Source of the DNA: Lingula anatina
Taxonomy: Eukaryota; Brachiopoda; Lingulata; Lingulida; Lingulidae
Length of the DNA: 25,286 nucleotides
Reading direction: 5' to 3'
NCBI RefSeq assembly: GCF_001039355.2
Contig: NW_019775415.1
Location: 333,229-358,514, forward strand
Positions 1-9,470 of the stretch are shown in pieces. Both the position numbers and the translations under genes were made by a program. How positions within the stretch are numbered: the stretch's first letter is position 1; the number at the start of each line of letters is the position of its first letter. The notes below the pieces were generated by a model that was not told the DNA's origin, did no database searches, and saw nothing but the letters and a program-made list of their open reading frames with translations.

Positions 1-175
1 GAATCACCGTGCATAAATATAATGACTTTGTTTCACGAATAACGGAAAATAAAAAAGCCACATTCACTAGTCACAGGAATGGGGTGCTTCACGCTAAATA
101 AAATGAACGTTTCACGAATCTTGGGAGGTAAAAAGTGGCTTTCAAGGGCAAGCAAAATACCTAGTATGGGGATGT
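1..175 (+). repeat. Dispersed repeat, copy 1 (with 4764-4943)
   Basis: This block aligns by eye with 4764-4943 in the same orientation. Shared words in the same order include GAATCACCG, 'ATTCA..AGTCAC.GGAATGGG.TGCTTCAC' and 'AAATAAAAAGTGGCTT'-like strings. The word TTTCACGAATC and variants of it recur inside each copy, so the unit itself seems to be built of short sub-repeats. The copies are clearly diverged. The window starts inside or at the edge of this copy, so its left boundary is unknown. No coding potential is visible. Confidence 0.6.
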
Positions 176-236
176 GCTAACCAGAGTACGAACAATATTT
201 CCAAATGTTTTTATTACCTTTGCGAACGAAAATTCA

Positions 237-300
237 GCTACAATACCTACTCTTAGAATATTACTTTTGCTACAATACCTACTCTTAGAATATCACTTTT
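237..300 (+). repeat. 32-bp tandem duplication
   Basis: Two adjacent copies of a 32-bp unit (237-268 and 269-300), each starting GCTACAATACCTACTCTTAG, differ at one position near the end (ATTACTTTT versus ATCACTTTT). This is a simple recent tandem duplication; no function is apparent. Confidence 0.85.
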
Positions 301-328
301 GCAAAGTTGAAGATGTTACCCCTCCCCT

Positions 329-347
329 CCCCCCCCCCCCCCCCCCC
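329..347 (+). repeat. Poly-C tract
   Basis: A run of 19 C residues preceded by C-rich sequence. It is a low-complexity tract, and its true length is likely to be uncertain in sequencing. Confidence 0.9.
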
Positions 348-871
348 ATGCACCAAATTACCAATCAAGACGCCTGAAAAACGCATGTTCTCAGGCTGTA
401 CCAGTATTTCAGAGTAAGGACGCATTTTGTGACAGGGAACTTTCAAAATTTATATGATCAAATTACATGTTTTTATGGAGCTTAGTATATATTGAGGCGC
501 AAATATCTCCGTATGTCTTTTTTTACACAGCACAAGTCTGAATAAAGAATAAAGTAACATTAAAGAGCTAGCAACGCTGTCAATGTTTGTATGGTAAACT
601 GTATCAAACTTCAAGGTCGAGGGTAAATATAATGCTTTCTATAATAAATATCAAGGCGAAGTTTTAATTTAGTCATTGAAATTTAGTTACTGAGGGTAAA
701 ACATGGTAAATGTGTCTTCCCCATGACCCTCAAATAATGGTAATTGATGTTTAATCACAAGAAATAATCTTTATTAAATAACAAGTAAATAAGGTGAGCT
801 TGTCAGAACATTTACCTATGACGACCACTGATGTTTCAGTACGTGTGCCTGTAATCTTTACTGTTATGTTA

Positions 872-1039
872 CAGGCCCGTAGCCAGGGGGGGTTCGGGGG
901 TTCGAAAGAACCCCCCCTTTTTGCTGGAAAAAGGTCCACTCTGTGTAAAATTTGACCTAGGTACATGGGGATTATATGGTAAAAGGTCCACTTTTTCAGA
1001 AAAAGAACCCCCCCTTTAAAATTGCTGGCTACGGGCCTG
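872..1039 (+). mobile_element. 168-bp MITE, CAGGCCCGTAGCCAG termini
   Basis: A non-autonomous DNA transposon with perfect 15-bp terminal inverted repeats (872-886 CAGGCCCGTAGCCAG; 1025-1039 its reverse complement). It is flanked by a perfect 5-bp target-site duplication TGTTA (867-871 and 1040-1044). Inside the termini, a subterminal G7/C7 segment with GGGGGGGTTC-like sequence is mirrored near the right end, and AAAGGTCCACT-type words occur twice as direct repeats. It encodes nothing; the short minus-strand ORF across it is fortuitous. From memory, terminal sequences of this kind are widespread in marine invertebrate genomes. The CAG/CTG ends resemble hAT-type ends, but hAT elements usually make 8-bp duplications, so the superfamily is left open. 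Confidence 0.88.
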
Positions 1040-1330
1040 TGTTATCAGATACCATGTACTCTCTGGGTTGTGATTTCTATAATTTTTAAGAAGCTCCATT
1101 TTCAAAAGCAGACTCTAGGCTATTATTCTGTCGGCACGTGCATTTATCGGTACATTTATGGGTTTACAGTGCCGGGTGTCGTTATTTGTCAAGAGGTATC
1201 TGTCGAGACGTACCTAAAGTGTATCAGGACGGGTAGGAATTGAGACTGGATAGAGCTGGATGGCAAAATGTACTATTTAAATAAAAGTAACAAAAGTGTT
1301 GTGATAGACAGGTGCCAATCAAACTCATAC

Positions 1331-1498
1331 CAGGAGCGGATTCAGAGATATTTTCTGACAGTCTTCCAAATTATCTTTGTTGCTCCGTTCTTCATTTTTG
1401 ACCGTCTTCCGACAGAAAAAATTAGATACCCGTGAATGTAAACTTGAAAATCTGACCGTCTTCCGGAAGACCCAGAAGACGCCCTGAATCCGCCCCTG
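1331..1498 (+). mobile_element. 168-bp MITE, CAGGAGCGGATTCAG termini
   Basis: A second non-autonomous element, again 168 bp. Its 15-bp terminal inverted repeats match at 14 of 15 positions (1331-1345 CAGGAGCGGATTCAG; right end 1484-1498 CTGAATCCGCCCCTG). It is flanked by a perfect 5-bp duplication CATAC (1326-1330 and 1499-1503). The interior contains GACCGTCTTCC-type words three times. The termini differ from the 872-1039 element but share the CAG...CTG ends, the duplication length and the total length, so one transposase group may have moved both. No coding capacity. Confidence 0.85.
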
Positions 1499-1859
1499 CA
1501 TACGGTTTAATTCAACTTTGACGGAAGCTGTCAAAAGCACACGACTTTGATAAACGTCAATCACAATAATTACGCAGTTGATAACTACAGTTGTCGAGCA
1601 TGTAAAGTTTCAGCTTCCTGCACTATTTGATCGACAACGTGCAAATCAAGTCATTCAGTTTTGACGATCCCGTCAGGTAATAACAGCTTGATTGACAGAT
1701 TATATAAACAAACGTCAATCAAATTGTGATACGGACAAGCAGACGCAGAGACAAAAAATTCCCCATCTGATCTACCAGTGAATTCAGGATCATTCGGTGC
1801 CCATTCTGGTAGTTGGGTAGGCCTAGTATAGTATAGTATATGTTAGATTCACGACATTA

Positions 1860-2398
1860 ACTCTTAAAAATAGCTTTCCAACACTATCCATGAATTATTA
1901 CTTGGAGAACATCTTTACTCCCCCAGCCCCGTAAGTGTCTCACGTTGTCTTCACTAACACAATTGTGTGGATTTTGTGGAGTTCGTCACAATCATGGTTG
2001 AGACAGCGTCATAAACCAGACACCGCAGCCTGTGGCACATTTTTCTTATGAACAAAGGTTGTTCACTTAAAATATTCTTCACAGTGGCAGATAGATTAGC
2101 TAAAAAAGGGGAATGAAAAAGAGTTTTAACTTTAAAAAGGCCAATACGAGTAAAGTAGATTTAGCAAAGACGTTAAAAAATAATCACTTCGTTTAAAAGC
2201 AGGAGCTGCCAGGCCTTATCAATGGATTCTAGGCGTTAACTAACCCTACCCGCAGATCTTTTAGCTCTAACACCCATCTATACCACATAATCCGGGCGAA
2301 TTAACCAGCACACCGTAAATGTATTTACCACTGCGCTCTTCCATTTGGTTTCAAATACAACAAAACCAGCCTTCAGTGTGTGTGTGTGTGTGTGTGTG
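1860..2398 (+). repeat. Dispersed repeat family A, copy 1, ending in (TG)n
   Basis: The first of three same-orientation copies (others at 3147-3590 and 3795-4048). Shared landmarks in order are: CTCTTAAA; CCATGAATTATTA; AACATCTTTACTCCCCCAGC; a TCTCACGTTGTCTTCACTAA string; GTCACAATCATGGTTGAGAC; ACACCGCAGCCTGTGGCACA; CAGATAGATTAGCTAAAAAA; GATGAAAAAG-type sequence; and finally AGCCTTCAGTG running into a (TG)n tract. Copy 1 is interrupted before the TG tract by sequence not found in copy 2. The (TG)n end is immediately followed by a single N at 2399. No coding capacity. Confidence 0.75.
2377..2398 (+). repeat. (TG)n microsatellite at assembly gap
   Basis: About 11 TG units, ending at the single N at position 2399. 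The true length is unknown because the gap lies at its edge. Confidence 0.9.
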
Positions 2399-2399
2399 N

Positions 2400-3146
2400 A
2401 GTTTAAATAGCATGTCATCACTGCCCATGACTTATTGCGTCAGTGAAATTTCATTTTCCTATACAAATATCTCATACATATTAGACACGTGGCCTTTAAC
2501 GAGCACACCCTAATGCTAAATTGTGTAAATTTGGTGACATTTGGTGATGTCATTTTAATTTAATGGACATTTCTTTGCCCCTGTGAAAATCACAGAGAAA
2601 CGTCGGATTTGAGGGGGTACATGTAATAAATGTGAATAAATGGTATTAAATATTGATATCTTCACCGATAGCTTGTATTTGCTGTATCAATAATCATGTT
2701 AGTTGTGGTATCTGGAATGAAAATCACTATTTATAACAATCTTCACCTGTGATGTGATCATTTATAAATAAAAGCACATGATACTGAGGGTGGGACAACC
2801 TTTTTGACCAATGTTGTATATCCCAGAGAAATATTTTCAGTCCTTAATTTTGCTCTTCATTTATTGCAATGGAATGAGCATCGCCTGTGTTTGTATGCAG
2901 ATTTTTACGGCAAGGGGCATTGAACGGGTAGAGAGCGGCGAAGTGTTCTGGCTTGACGCCGGCGTTGCATATGGCCCACTTGATTTCCATATTTTGACCA
3001 TGTCGTGTCGTACACACATCTCATTAAATATATTAATATGGCATCCGCTCACGTCCCTCATAACACTGGATATTTTGTTGAAGGCTGGTTTCATCACATT
3101 GCTTTTTAATCTACCGTACAGTATATATGTAAGTTTCAAGAAATTT
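2400..3146. other. No gene recognised; one GC-richer patch
   Basis: AT-rich sequence with two overlapping open stretches of about 100 codons on opposite strands (2811-3164 plus, 2861-3172 minus). Neither has recognisable motifs. A GC-richer patch at about 2905-2985 stands out from its surroundings and probably comes from an old repeat, but I cannot identify it. Confidence 0.4.
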
Positions 3147-3556
3147 ACTCTTAAATTAAAATAGTTTTCCAACAGTACCCATGAATTATTATTTCATTAC
3201 TTTAAGAACATCTCCCCCCCCCACCTGTCTCACGTTATGTCTTCACTAACACAGTTGGGTGATATTTGTGGAGTCCGTCACAATCATGGTTGAGACAGCA
3301 TCAAAATTAAAACATAACAGCCTGCGGTACATTTCCCTTGTGAATAGAGATTGTTTACTTAAAAAATTTTTCACAGATAAACAAATAAATAAATAAGAGA
3401 AGGGGATGAAAAAGAGTTCAAGGCTAATAAGAGAAGATTTGGCCGAGACATGAATAAAAATCGAAACAATTACTTCATTTCAAAGCTGGAGCTTCTGGTC
3501 AGACGAATGAACTGCACACAAAGATTATCTCTTGTTTATAAAACAAAACAAGCCTT

Positions 3557-3590
<34 letters not shown>
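3147..3590 (+). repeat. Dispersed repeat family A, copy 2, ending in (TG)n
   Basis: The second copy of the family described at 1860-2398. It keeps the order CTCTTAAA, CCATGAATTATTA, a C-rich tract, CTCACGTTATGTCTTCACTA, GTCACAATCATGGTTGAGAC, CAGCCTGCGG, a GATGAAAAAGAGTTCAAGG segment and AAAACAAGCCTTCAGTG running into (TG)n (3558-3587). Similarity to copy 3 appears to extend upstream, through an ATCTACCGTACAGTA-like string near 3110-3124. Its distance from copy 1 is about 1.29 kb. Confidence 0.75.
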
Positions 3591-3591
<1 letters not shown>

Positions 3592-3794
3592 CGTGTGTTT
3601 GTGTGCGTGCGTGCATGCTGTAACACAGTTTCAGCGGAGTGATAAACTCTCCTGATAGGCCTACATGGGCTGACTCTTTACCTCCTCCCCCGACCAACCA
3701 CCCCCAGGCAAAGCACTGAGCAATCCGGACCCAGGTACAGTTACAGTTTGCTTGAGTCCGTCATAACACTTTCCATTTTCATCTAACGTGCAGT

Positions 3795-4048
3795 ACAAGT
3801 GACGAGTCATGACTTATTACTTGAATAACATCTTTATTCCCCCAGCCCCGTCTCACGTTGTCTTCACTAACACAGTTGGGTGATTTTTTTTTGTGGAGGC
3901 CGTCACAATCATGGTTGAGACAGTGTCATAAACCATACACCGCAGCCTGTGGCACATTTTACCTTTGAACGTTCACTTAAAATATTCTTCACAGTGGCAG
4001 ATAGATTAGCTAAAAAAGAAGATGAAAAAGTTCAATACGAGTAAAGTA
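3795..4048 (+). repeat. Dispersed repeat family A, copy 3
   Basis: The third copy, closest to copy 1: it shares AACATCTTTATTCCCCCAGC, the CACGTTGTCTTCACTAACAC string, GTCACAATCATGGTTGAGAC, CACCGCAGCCTGTGGCACAT, CTTCACAGTGGCAGATAGAT and CAATACGAGTAAAGTA. It stops before the part that carries the (TG)n tail in copies 1 and 2, so it is truncated at its 3' side or was copied differently. Confidence 0.72.
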
Positions 4049-4763
4049 CGAGTATTCTCCAGTGTATGCCTTAGCGAATATTTAATAAAATGAAATCTTT
4101 CGCCCGTGTTCGTTTTTTTGTCTTTTACTTTTGATTCTGCAGTTGTAGCAAATTCGCTTTTCAAACTTTCATAGCAAATAAATCAGTTGAATCACTTTTT
4201 TAATTAAAAAATGTAACTTCTTTGGAAATTGTCACCTTCTGTTTCCAGTACGTGGACGCTCGTCTTTTCACCCAGCCAACCACCCTTAATTTTGGATCTT
4301 CCTCTCATAGTAATGGGACGGATTTTCTTTCAGTTATTTAGAGGAAAAGTATGTTATTTAGCTGGTAAAACTTGTACATAAAAGCATTAAATATATCATA
4401 GCAGTCAGGAGCTGGTGGTACCGTCAACATCTTTTTTACAGCTAATACATTTTAACTGAATTACTAATATTTTCATCTTTTATTTTTTACGATCGTCAGT
4501 CCAGAACTATTATTGTCTCTGTAGCAGCCAGTTGAAAACCTTCAAAATGTCATTCTCTTAATTTTACAATAAACATTAATTTTTGTAACCAAAAGAGTTT
4601 TATTTTTCTTTCTTTTTAATTTTAATTGAGGGTACCATTGGTGTGTGTGTGTGTGGGGGGGGGGGGGGGTGATCACGGTTCATGGGAAATAAAATCATTA
4701 ATTTACAAATAAAACTTGAATCATATCTCACTGATTATGCAAATTGAAATTCTTGATAATCAC
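4049..4763. other. AT-rich DNA, no gene; (GT)n-G15 tract
   Basis: Nothing coding is visible. The stretch contains a (GT)7 run followed by 15 G residues at 4641-4669. The end of the stretch leads into the second copy of the 1-175 repeat. Confidence 0.6.
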
Positions 4764-4943
4764 GAATCACCGAGTACAATACTTCGTTTCACAAAGGGCA
4801 AAGAATAAAGCGGCACATTCATGAGTCACGGGAATGGGATGCTTCACAGACCACTCTAAATGACATGAGCATTTCACGCATCACGGGGAAATAAAAAGTG
4901 GCTTACACAGGTAACAAATTCGAAAATACGTATACCCCGTGGG
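4764..4943 (+). repeat. Dispersed repeat, copy 2 (with 1-175)
   Basis: Same-orientation relative of 1-175, beginning GAATCACCG and continuing with a CTTCGTTTCAC word, an ATTCATGAGTCACGGGAATGG string, a TGCTTCAC word and AAATAAAAAGTGGCTT. The two copies bracket about 4.6 kb that holds the MITEs and the family A repeats. Confidence 0.6.
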
Positions 4944-5759
4944 ACACATTATGTGAAAAAGTTTGAAAAAGCATAATAATAATAATAACAATAATAATAA
5001 TAGCGATTCTTATTTAAAGTCATTTCGGACGTCAGGCAAGAAGCCAGCACATGACTTTTATTTACAATAAATGAAGCACTTTAATAATTACTTAATTCCA
5101 ATACACCAATATTTGACTTCTGATTTACATTAAAAATTTTTAAAGTAAATTCTTTTTCTAAATCTATTTTATTGAACTTTTACTTTCAATAATTAATCTT
5201 AAAATAAATAAACTATACATCGTACAAACATTTAAACACGTATTCTATGTAAGGATTATTAAAGATGTATATTATAGAATGTATAAAATAGAATGTATAT
5301 TTTCTTTAATTAGACTTAAGAAATAAGCATTAAAATGTGCAGTACAATCACTTTTCACATACACATTTTTTCAAAAACATACCTACACATACATATCCGT
5401 ATACCCTACCATGCCTCTTTATTGCGTGCTACATGTAACTACTGTGTAAAATAAATACATATAAAGACAAGCAAAGCATTATTTTTTAGTTCAGAAAACA
5501 TTCCATGTCACTGAATTACAGATGCCCTCCAATTTTTGATTTTCTGTAAATGTATTTATTTACCTGAGAAATTAGTAGATTTATTTTATCATCATTTCTG
5601 AAAATAATATCCGATGCGTAAATCTGAACATTGGCTTCCTTTCCTTCCCTAATCCAGTTTTTGAGTTTTTCACAACATCAAAGTATACGATATGTATATC
5701 ATCTTTTAATTTTTAAGAATTAAACGCATTGGACTTCACTTGATTTCGATTGATGTAAA
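4944..5759. other. AT-rich DNA, no gene recognised
   Basis: Very AT-rich. It contains an (ATA)n-like tract at about 4974-5001, but no open frame, splice-flanked stretch or recognisable repeat. Confidence 0.6.
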
Positions 5760-5876
5760 GTTCAGTAGGTGTGGCAGACATCTAAGCTGCTTAATCTGAA
5801 CTCAAATTTAGTGAGAATTCCCTCAGAGATGGGTCAATCCTGTCAGATCAATCTTGGTACGGAAACAGGTCTAAGT
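5760..5876 (+). repeat. Left arm of large inverted repeat
   Basis: The reverse complement of 7094-7214 aligns with this block. Shared words include GTTCAGTAGGTGTG-CAGACATCTAA, TTAGTGAGAA/TTGAGTGAGAA, GAGATGG-TC-ATCCTGT-AGAT and GGTA-GG-AAC...GTCT-AA. Identity is perhaps 70-75% by eye with small indels. A second inverted pair (6440-6492 with 6552-6604) has almost the same centre, so the whole 5.76-7.21 kb stretch looks like an old nested palindrome. Confidence 0.6.
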
Positions 5877-6183
5877 TAATCTACTGGTCAAGACTTGTAT
5901 TTGATGAACTGAACCAGATTTGTCCTTGCTGTCATACTGATAGGAATGTGGGCTCCCAGGCTGCTTTTCTGTTGATGAATCTGGAAAATTTTCACAATAT
6001 TCTTTCGGAAGATATCCATTGCTTTAATTGATCAATATGTCTTGAAATAAAGATATTATTACACTGTAAAAAAAATATATTAAATACCCAACTGCAGGAA
6101 TCAAAACATGACGCTTTTTTATATTGTTCACTATGCAGATGATGGATTTGCTGCTGATAAAGTTCTTAAGTTGTTTTGATTAA

Positions 6184-6214
<31 letters not shown>

Positions 6215-6216
6215 AA
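6184..6216 (+). repeat. (TAAA)n microsatellite
   Basis: About eight TAAA units in the interior of the large inverted repeat. Confidence 0.9.
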
Positions 6217-6282
6217 CCACAGGGAGTAGTTTTACCTTAGCTGTCAGCTGTGGTACCATATGGTCTGGAGTTTGTCTGTTAC

Positions 6283-6392
6283 CCTGATCTCCATGACAAC
6301 AGGTACAGATGATCAACGGTGTCCAGAGTCACAGTAACCACCCATAATTTCTGGTCCTTGCTCACTACTTCCACAAGAAATGTGCCAAAATT
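6283..6392 (-). CDS. Possible exon C of a host gene (tentative)
   Basis: On the minus strand this 110-bp stretch starts after a good acceptor, TTGATTTTTTCTCTTCAG. It can end either at a donor-like AGG|GTAACAG (at 6283/6282) or at an in-frame stop. Two frames are open over useful lengths. The phase-0 frame is open throughout, beginning NFGTFLVEVV. The phase-1 frame, which would follow directly from possible exon B, reads EFWHISCGSSEQGPEI and reaches TGA at 6313-6315, which would make this a terminal exon. No domain is recognised in either frame. The stretch lies inside the degenerate inverted repeat, which argues for caution: it may simply be repeat sequence. RNA evidence would decide. Confidence 0.25.
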
Positions 6393-6439
6393 CTGAAGAG
6401 AAAAAATCAACTTAACAACAAATCTGACATCGATCGTAC

Positions 6440-6604
6440 CTTTGCAGGGACTCTTGCTGAGTGCAAACAGCTTAAGTGAATGACATGTCTCCTCTTGTTT
6501 CCAACATATTTGCATAATCAGCAGCTATTTTGTATTCTATTCAATGCCTGCGGAGACACGTCATTCAATTAAGCTGATTGCACTTGGTGAGAGTCCAGGC
6601 ACAG
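6440..6604. repeat. Inner inverted repeat (~53-bp arms)
   Basis: Left arm 6440-6492 and right arm 6552-6604 are inverted copies, roughly 80% identical, separated by about 59 bp. The most conserved part is GGAGACAYGTCATTC followed by TTAAGCTG and TTGCACT. The centre is near 6522, close to the ~6487 centre of the outer arms (5760-5876 and 7094-7214); indels would explain the offset. Confidence 0.65.
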
Positions 6605-7093
6605 AGTTGGATCACTCTAAGTAGATCTATGGTATCTGTGAGAATGAGCCCATAGAGATCAGAATATATACACACAAATACACACATCAAACAAATATCT
6701 TCTACGCTATATGAAGCAGATTCATTTATAGGCATAAGAGGTACGTGACACAAGAATTGTAAAATACTTTTAAAAAATCAGATATTTTCACCTCAGCAGG
6801 TATGGTCTGTCTATAATAGAAGTAAAATTTGTTTTTTCATTGTTCCAAATCTTTTAGTTTGGTTTGGTTTAATTTTTTGGCCAGTCATCAATACTACTGT
6901 GTCTGTACTCTTTCAACATTTTAATCTATCAACTGAACACAACCATTTATTAACACTGGCAGTATGAGTAAACCATCATCATATTTATATAAAACCCAAA
7001 TAGGTTATATAATATTGATTCATATAATATTAATATTATGTAATAGGAGAAAATATTATCTATTAGAACATCAACCTTTAGACATAGCAAATA

Positions 7094-7214
7094 TTAAGAC
7101 TGGGTTCCCATACCTAGATCAATCTAACAGGATCGATCCATCTCCAAAGGGTTTCTCACTCAATTGCTTTCAGCTTTAAGTGGCTTAATTAGATGTCTGA
7201 CACACCTACTGAAC
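7094..7214 (-). repeat. Right arm of large inverted repeat
   Basis: Inverted partner of 5760-5876, as described there. Its inner end overlaps the left arm of the short hairpin at 7190-7271, so this terminus has itself been duplicated in inverted orientation. Confidence 0.6.
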
Positions 7215-7271
7215 CTGCTAAACAATAATTAATTACCCCCTAGCAGGTTTAGTAGGCATGACAGACATCTA
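7190..7271. repeat. 31-bp inverted repeat, 20-nt loop
   Basis: Arms 7190-7220 and 7241-7271 match at 27 of 31 positions as inverted copies, separated by a 20-nt AT-rich loop. The outer ends are TAGATGTCTG and CAGACATCTA. The sequence could fold back as DNA or RNA. It may be the abutting ends of two elements, or a foldback element. Confidence 0.8.
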
Positions 7272-7880
7272 GTACGTGAAATAATGTACATCATTTAGAA
7301 ATTATGGTAATAACTCGAAATTTTAATAATTCTTTGAATCCTTTTCTATAACCGATAACTGAAGACAATTTAAAAACTATGCAATGGAATTGCCATTTTA
7401 CAGCAGGAATTCTTCTAAACTAATTTCATAGTGATAAAACAACAGGCAGTGCATATTGTTTTTACAAACTCATGACTCACCTACATAAACACCTTTCCAG
7501 TGTTGACATTATCTAGGTCTCTGAACTCTGTGCTAAAGAGGATCATTACACAACCCTTCTTTATATCCACATAATGATACCTACAGATTTTTATACCAAT
7601 TCTTGAAATAAATAATTGTTTTCATTTAAATTAGTCATGAGTTTGGGAAAATTATCCAATAATTTATTTAATATACATTTTACAAAATAAATCTTTATCA
7701 ACTGCCACAATCAATAAATGAAATAACTATTTCACAATTTTTCTGAAAGATCTTTTCTATACACAAATATTTAAAAATGTTTAGCTGACAGTGAGGAGTG
7801 ATCAGTCTTACAGTGATATTATGCAATTTTGCATTTGCCAATAGCTTCCATAATTTCTGTTAATCACATGGTTTCCTCAC
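7272..7880. other. AT-rich DNA, no gene recognised
   Basis: No open frame of note and no repeats that I could match elsewhere in the window. If the minus-strand exon candidates are real, this is intron between exon B and exon C. Confidence 0.5.
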
Positions 7881-8027
7881 CTCTGCTATTGATCACAGCT
7901 CCCTTTCGTCCTACCTCCTCTTTTTCTTGGAATTTAAAGACTTTTCTAAATACAGAATCCTTCATGGCTACCTCTGGCCAATCACAGGAAATATTTTCTT
8001 CATCATGGACTTGTGAAACATTGCAGC
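7881..8027 (-). CDS. Possible exon B of a host gene (tentative)
   Basis: The minus strand reads acceptor TATATATTTTCAG|GCTGC, then 147 bp (a multiple of 3), then donor AGCAGAG|GTGAGG, both close to animal consensus. The frame between them is fully open with phase 1 at both ends, so the exon is symmetric. It encodes about 49 residues, starting GCNVSQVHDEENISCDWPEV and continuing with a charged Lys/Glu-rich part (KFQEKEEVGRKG). No family is recognised. The acceptor's polypyrimidine tract is interrupted by A residues. The phase fits joining to the phase-1 frame at 6392. Exon A (9471-9612) does not join in phase directly, so another exon would have to lie between them, or one of the candidates is false. 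Confidence 0.4.
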
Positions 8028-8154
8028 CTGAAAATATATAAATGACTACATTAAAATTAGAACACTTAGCCAATTTTCATAAAAATGAAAAGAAAGGGAA
8101 CTCATATATCTTTAGACTTTACAAAGCCAAGGTATCTGTTAGAATGCGGCAATG

Positions 8155-8187
<33 letters not shown>

Positions 8188-8196
8188 TGTGTGTGG
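8155..8196 (+). repeat. (TG)n microsatellite
   Basis: Near-continuous TG repeats interrupted by one TATG. Confidence 0.9.
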
Positions 8197-8280
8197 ACAT
8201 GTGTTTGGGCATGAATGCTTGTTTTACTTCTGAAATCATATGAGTAAATTAATAACGAAAATATGTTTTTCCTGTCCATC

Positions 8281-8755
8281 TTCCAAAAATCACCCATTTT
8301 AAACTTTAAGCCAGCAGTATAATTATAATTAACTGTATAATTACCACCAATTATCTACTATTCATAACATGGACATTAAAAAAATATGATTACTACTGGG
8401 CTTCATGCACGTGCGAGTTCTAAGTCCCACAATGAAAATGCCAATATATGAAATATAAAAAAAAAAGCCAATTTAACTGGTTTTCCAACTCCAGCTGTAT
8501 TTTACTCCTACGTTTCTTTCATGTAAGTTTAAGAAGAGTAAGAGTTTTTAATGGTCTCTATGGAGGCAGTGCCCAAAATCAATTTTTTCTTTAATTTTGA
8601 TTATATATTACATAATGCTAAACAGCATAATAACCATCAATTTTTAATAATAAAATAAAAGTATCATGGGTATTCAGAAAATATGACTTGCAAAGGTATT
8701 CAAGCCAAATAAAGTTCAAAGTCACACCCTGAAAATGTCAATATGAGAAAGATAT
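8281..8755 (+). repeat. Diverged ~0.3-kb repeat family B, about 1.6 units
   Basis: The words TGAAAATGYCAATAT recur at about 8440 and 8735, suggesting a unit of about 295 bp. A conserved core runs AGCTGTATTTTACTCCTACG, TTTCTTTCATGTAAGTTTAA, GGCAGTGCCCAAAATC, then ACATAATGCT and ACCA-CAATTTTTAAT. The same core appears in the same orientation at 20300-20565, with strings such as AGCTGTATTTCAGTCCTACC and GCAGTGCCCAAAAT. In both places a relative of the 46-bp minisatellite follows downstream. Confidence 0.65.
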
Positions 8756-8822
8756 AAATGCTTCTGCTGCCGCCAACTGGAAATGAAAATTACACTCAAC
8801 GAATCACCCATTCTTCAAATTA

Positions 8823-9335
8823 TGTCTTCCCATAATACAACAGCAATTGTTGATGTCACAATGTTCAATGTCTTCACATAATACAACAGCAATTGTTGAT
8901 GTCACAATCTTCAATATCTTTCCATAATACAACAGCAATTGTTGATGTCACAATGTTCAATGTCTTCCCATAATACAACAGCAATTGTTGATGTCACAAT
9001 GTTCAATGTCTTCCCATAATACAACAGCAATTGTTGATGTCACAATGTTCAATGTCTTCCCATAATACAACAGCAACTGTTGATGTCACAATGTTCAATG
9101 TCTTCCCATAATACAACAGCAATTGTTGATGTCACAATGTTCAATGTCTTCCCATAATACAACAGCAATTGTCGATGTCACAATGTTCAATGTCTTCCCA
9201 TAATACAACAGCAATTGTTGATGTCACAATGTTCAATGTCTTTCCATAATACAACAGCAATTGTTGATGTCACAATGTTCAATGTCTTCCTATAATACAA
9301 CAACTATTGTTGATGTCACAATGTTCAATGTCTTT
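8823..9335 (+). repeat. 46-bp minisatellite, about 11 copies
   Basis: Eleven head-to-tail copies of a 46-bp unit whose core is CATAATACAACAGCAATTGT followed by TGATGTCACAATGTTCAATG and TCTTCC. The AATACAACA word recurs at an exact 46-bp step from about 8833 to 9293. Copies differ by only one or two bases each (for example AACTGTTG at 9077, GTCGATG at 9171), so the array is young or homogenised. A degenerate twelfth copy continues to about 9390. Two diverged units lie at 21655-21730. There are no variable spacers, so this is not a CRISPR array. Confidence 0.95.
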
Positions 9336-9470
9336 CTGGCAATTGTTGTTTAAATGCCAATGCTCAATAAATTTTCATAATACAACAAGAGATACTAAAT
9401 TGAATACAATATGCAGCAAAGTTTTATCTGGCATTATAGGGCGGTAAAGTGACCAAAATGATTTTCTTAC

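Noticed and set aside
751-966. 71-codon minus-strand ORF
   Set aside because: It overlaps the 872-1039 MITE, including its terminal repeat, and has no domain; coding is fortuitous.
1325-1564. 79-codon minus-strand ORF
   Set aside because: It spans the whole 1331-1498 MITE and is explained by it.
2811-3172. Overlapping ~100-codon ORFs on both strands
   Set aside because: No motif, no splice or promoter evidence; overlapping open frames on both strands are likely chance in a GC-richer patch.
6440-6515. A possible further minus-strand exon with donor AAAG|GTACGA
   Set aside because: The intron to the next acceptor would be only about 50 bp, and the stretch is one arm of an inverted repeat.
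8823-9335. Regular repeats that might suggest a CRISPR array
   Set aside because: The 46-bp units are directly adjacent with no variable spacers, and the genome is animal; it is a minisatellite.
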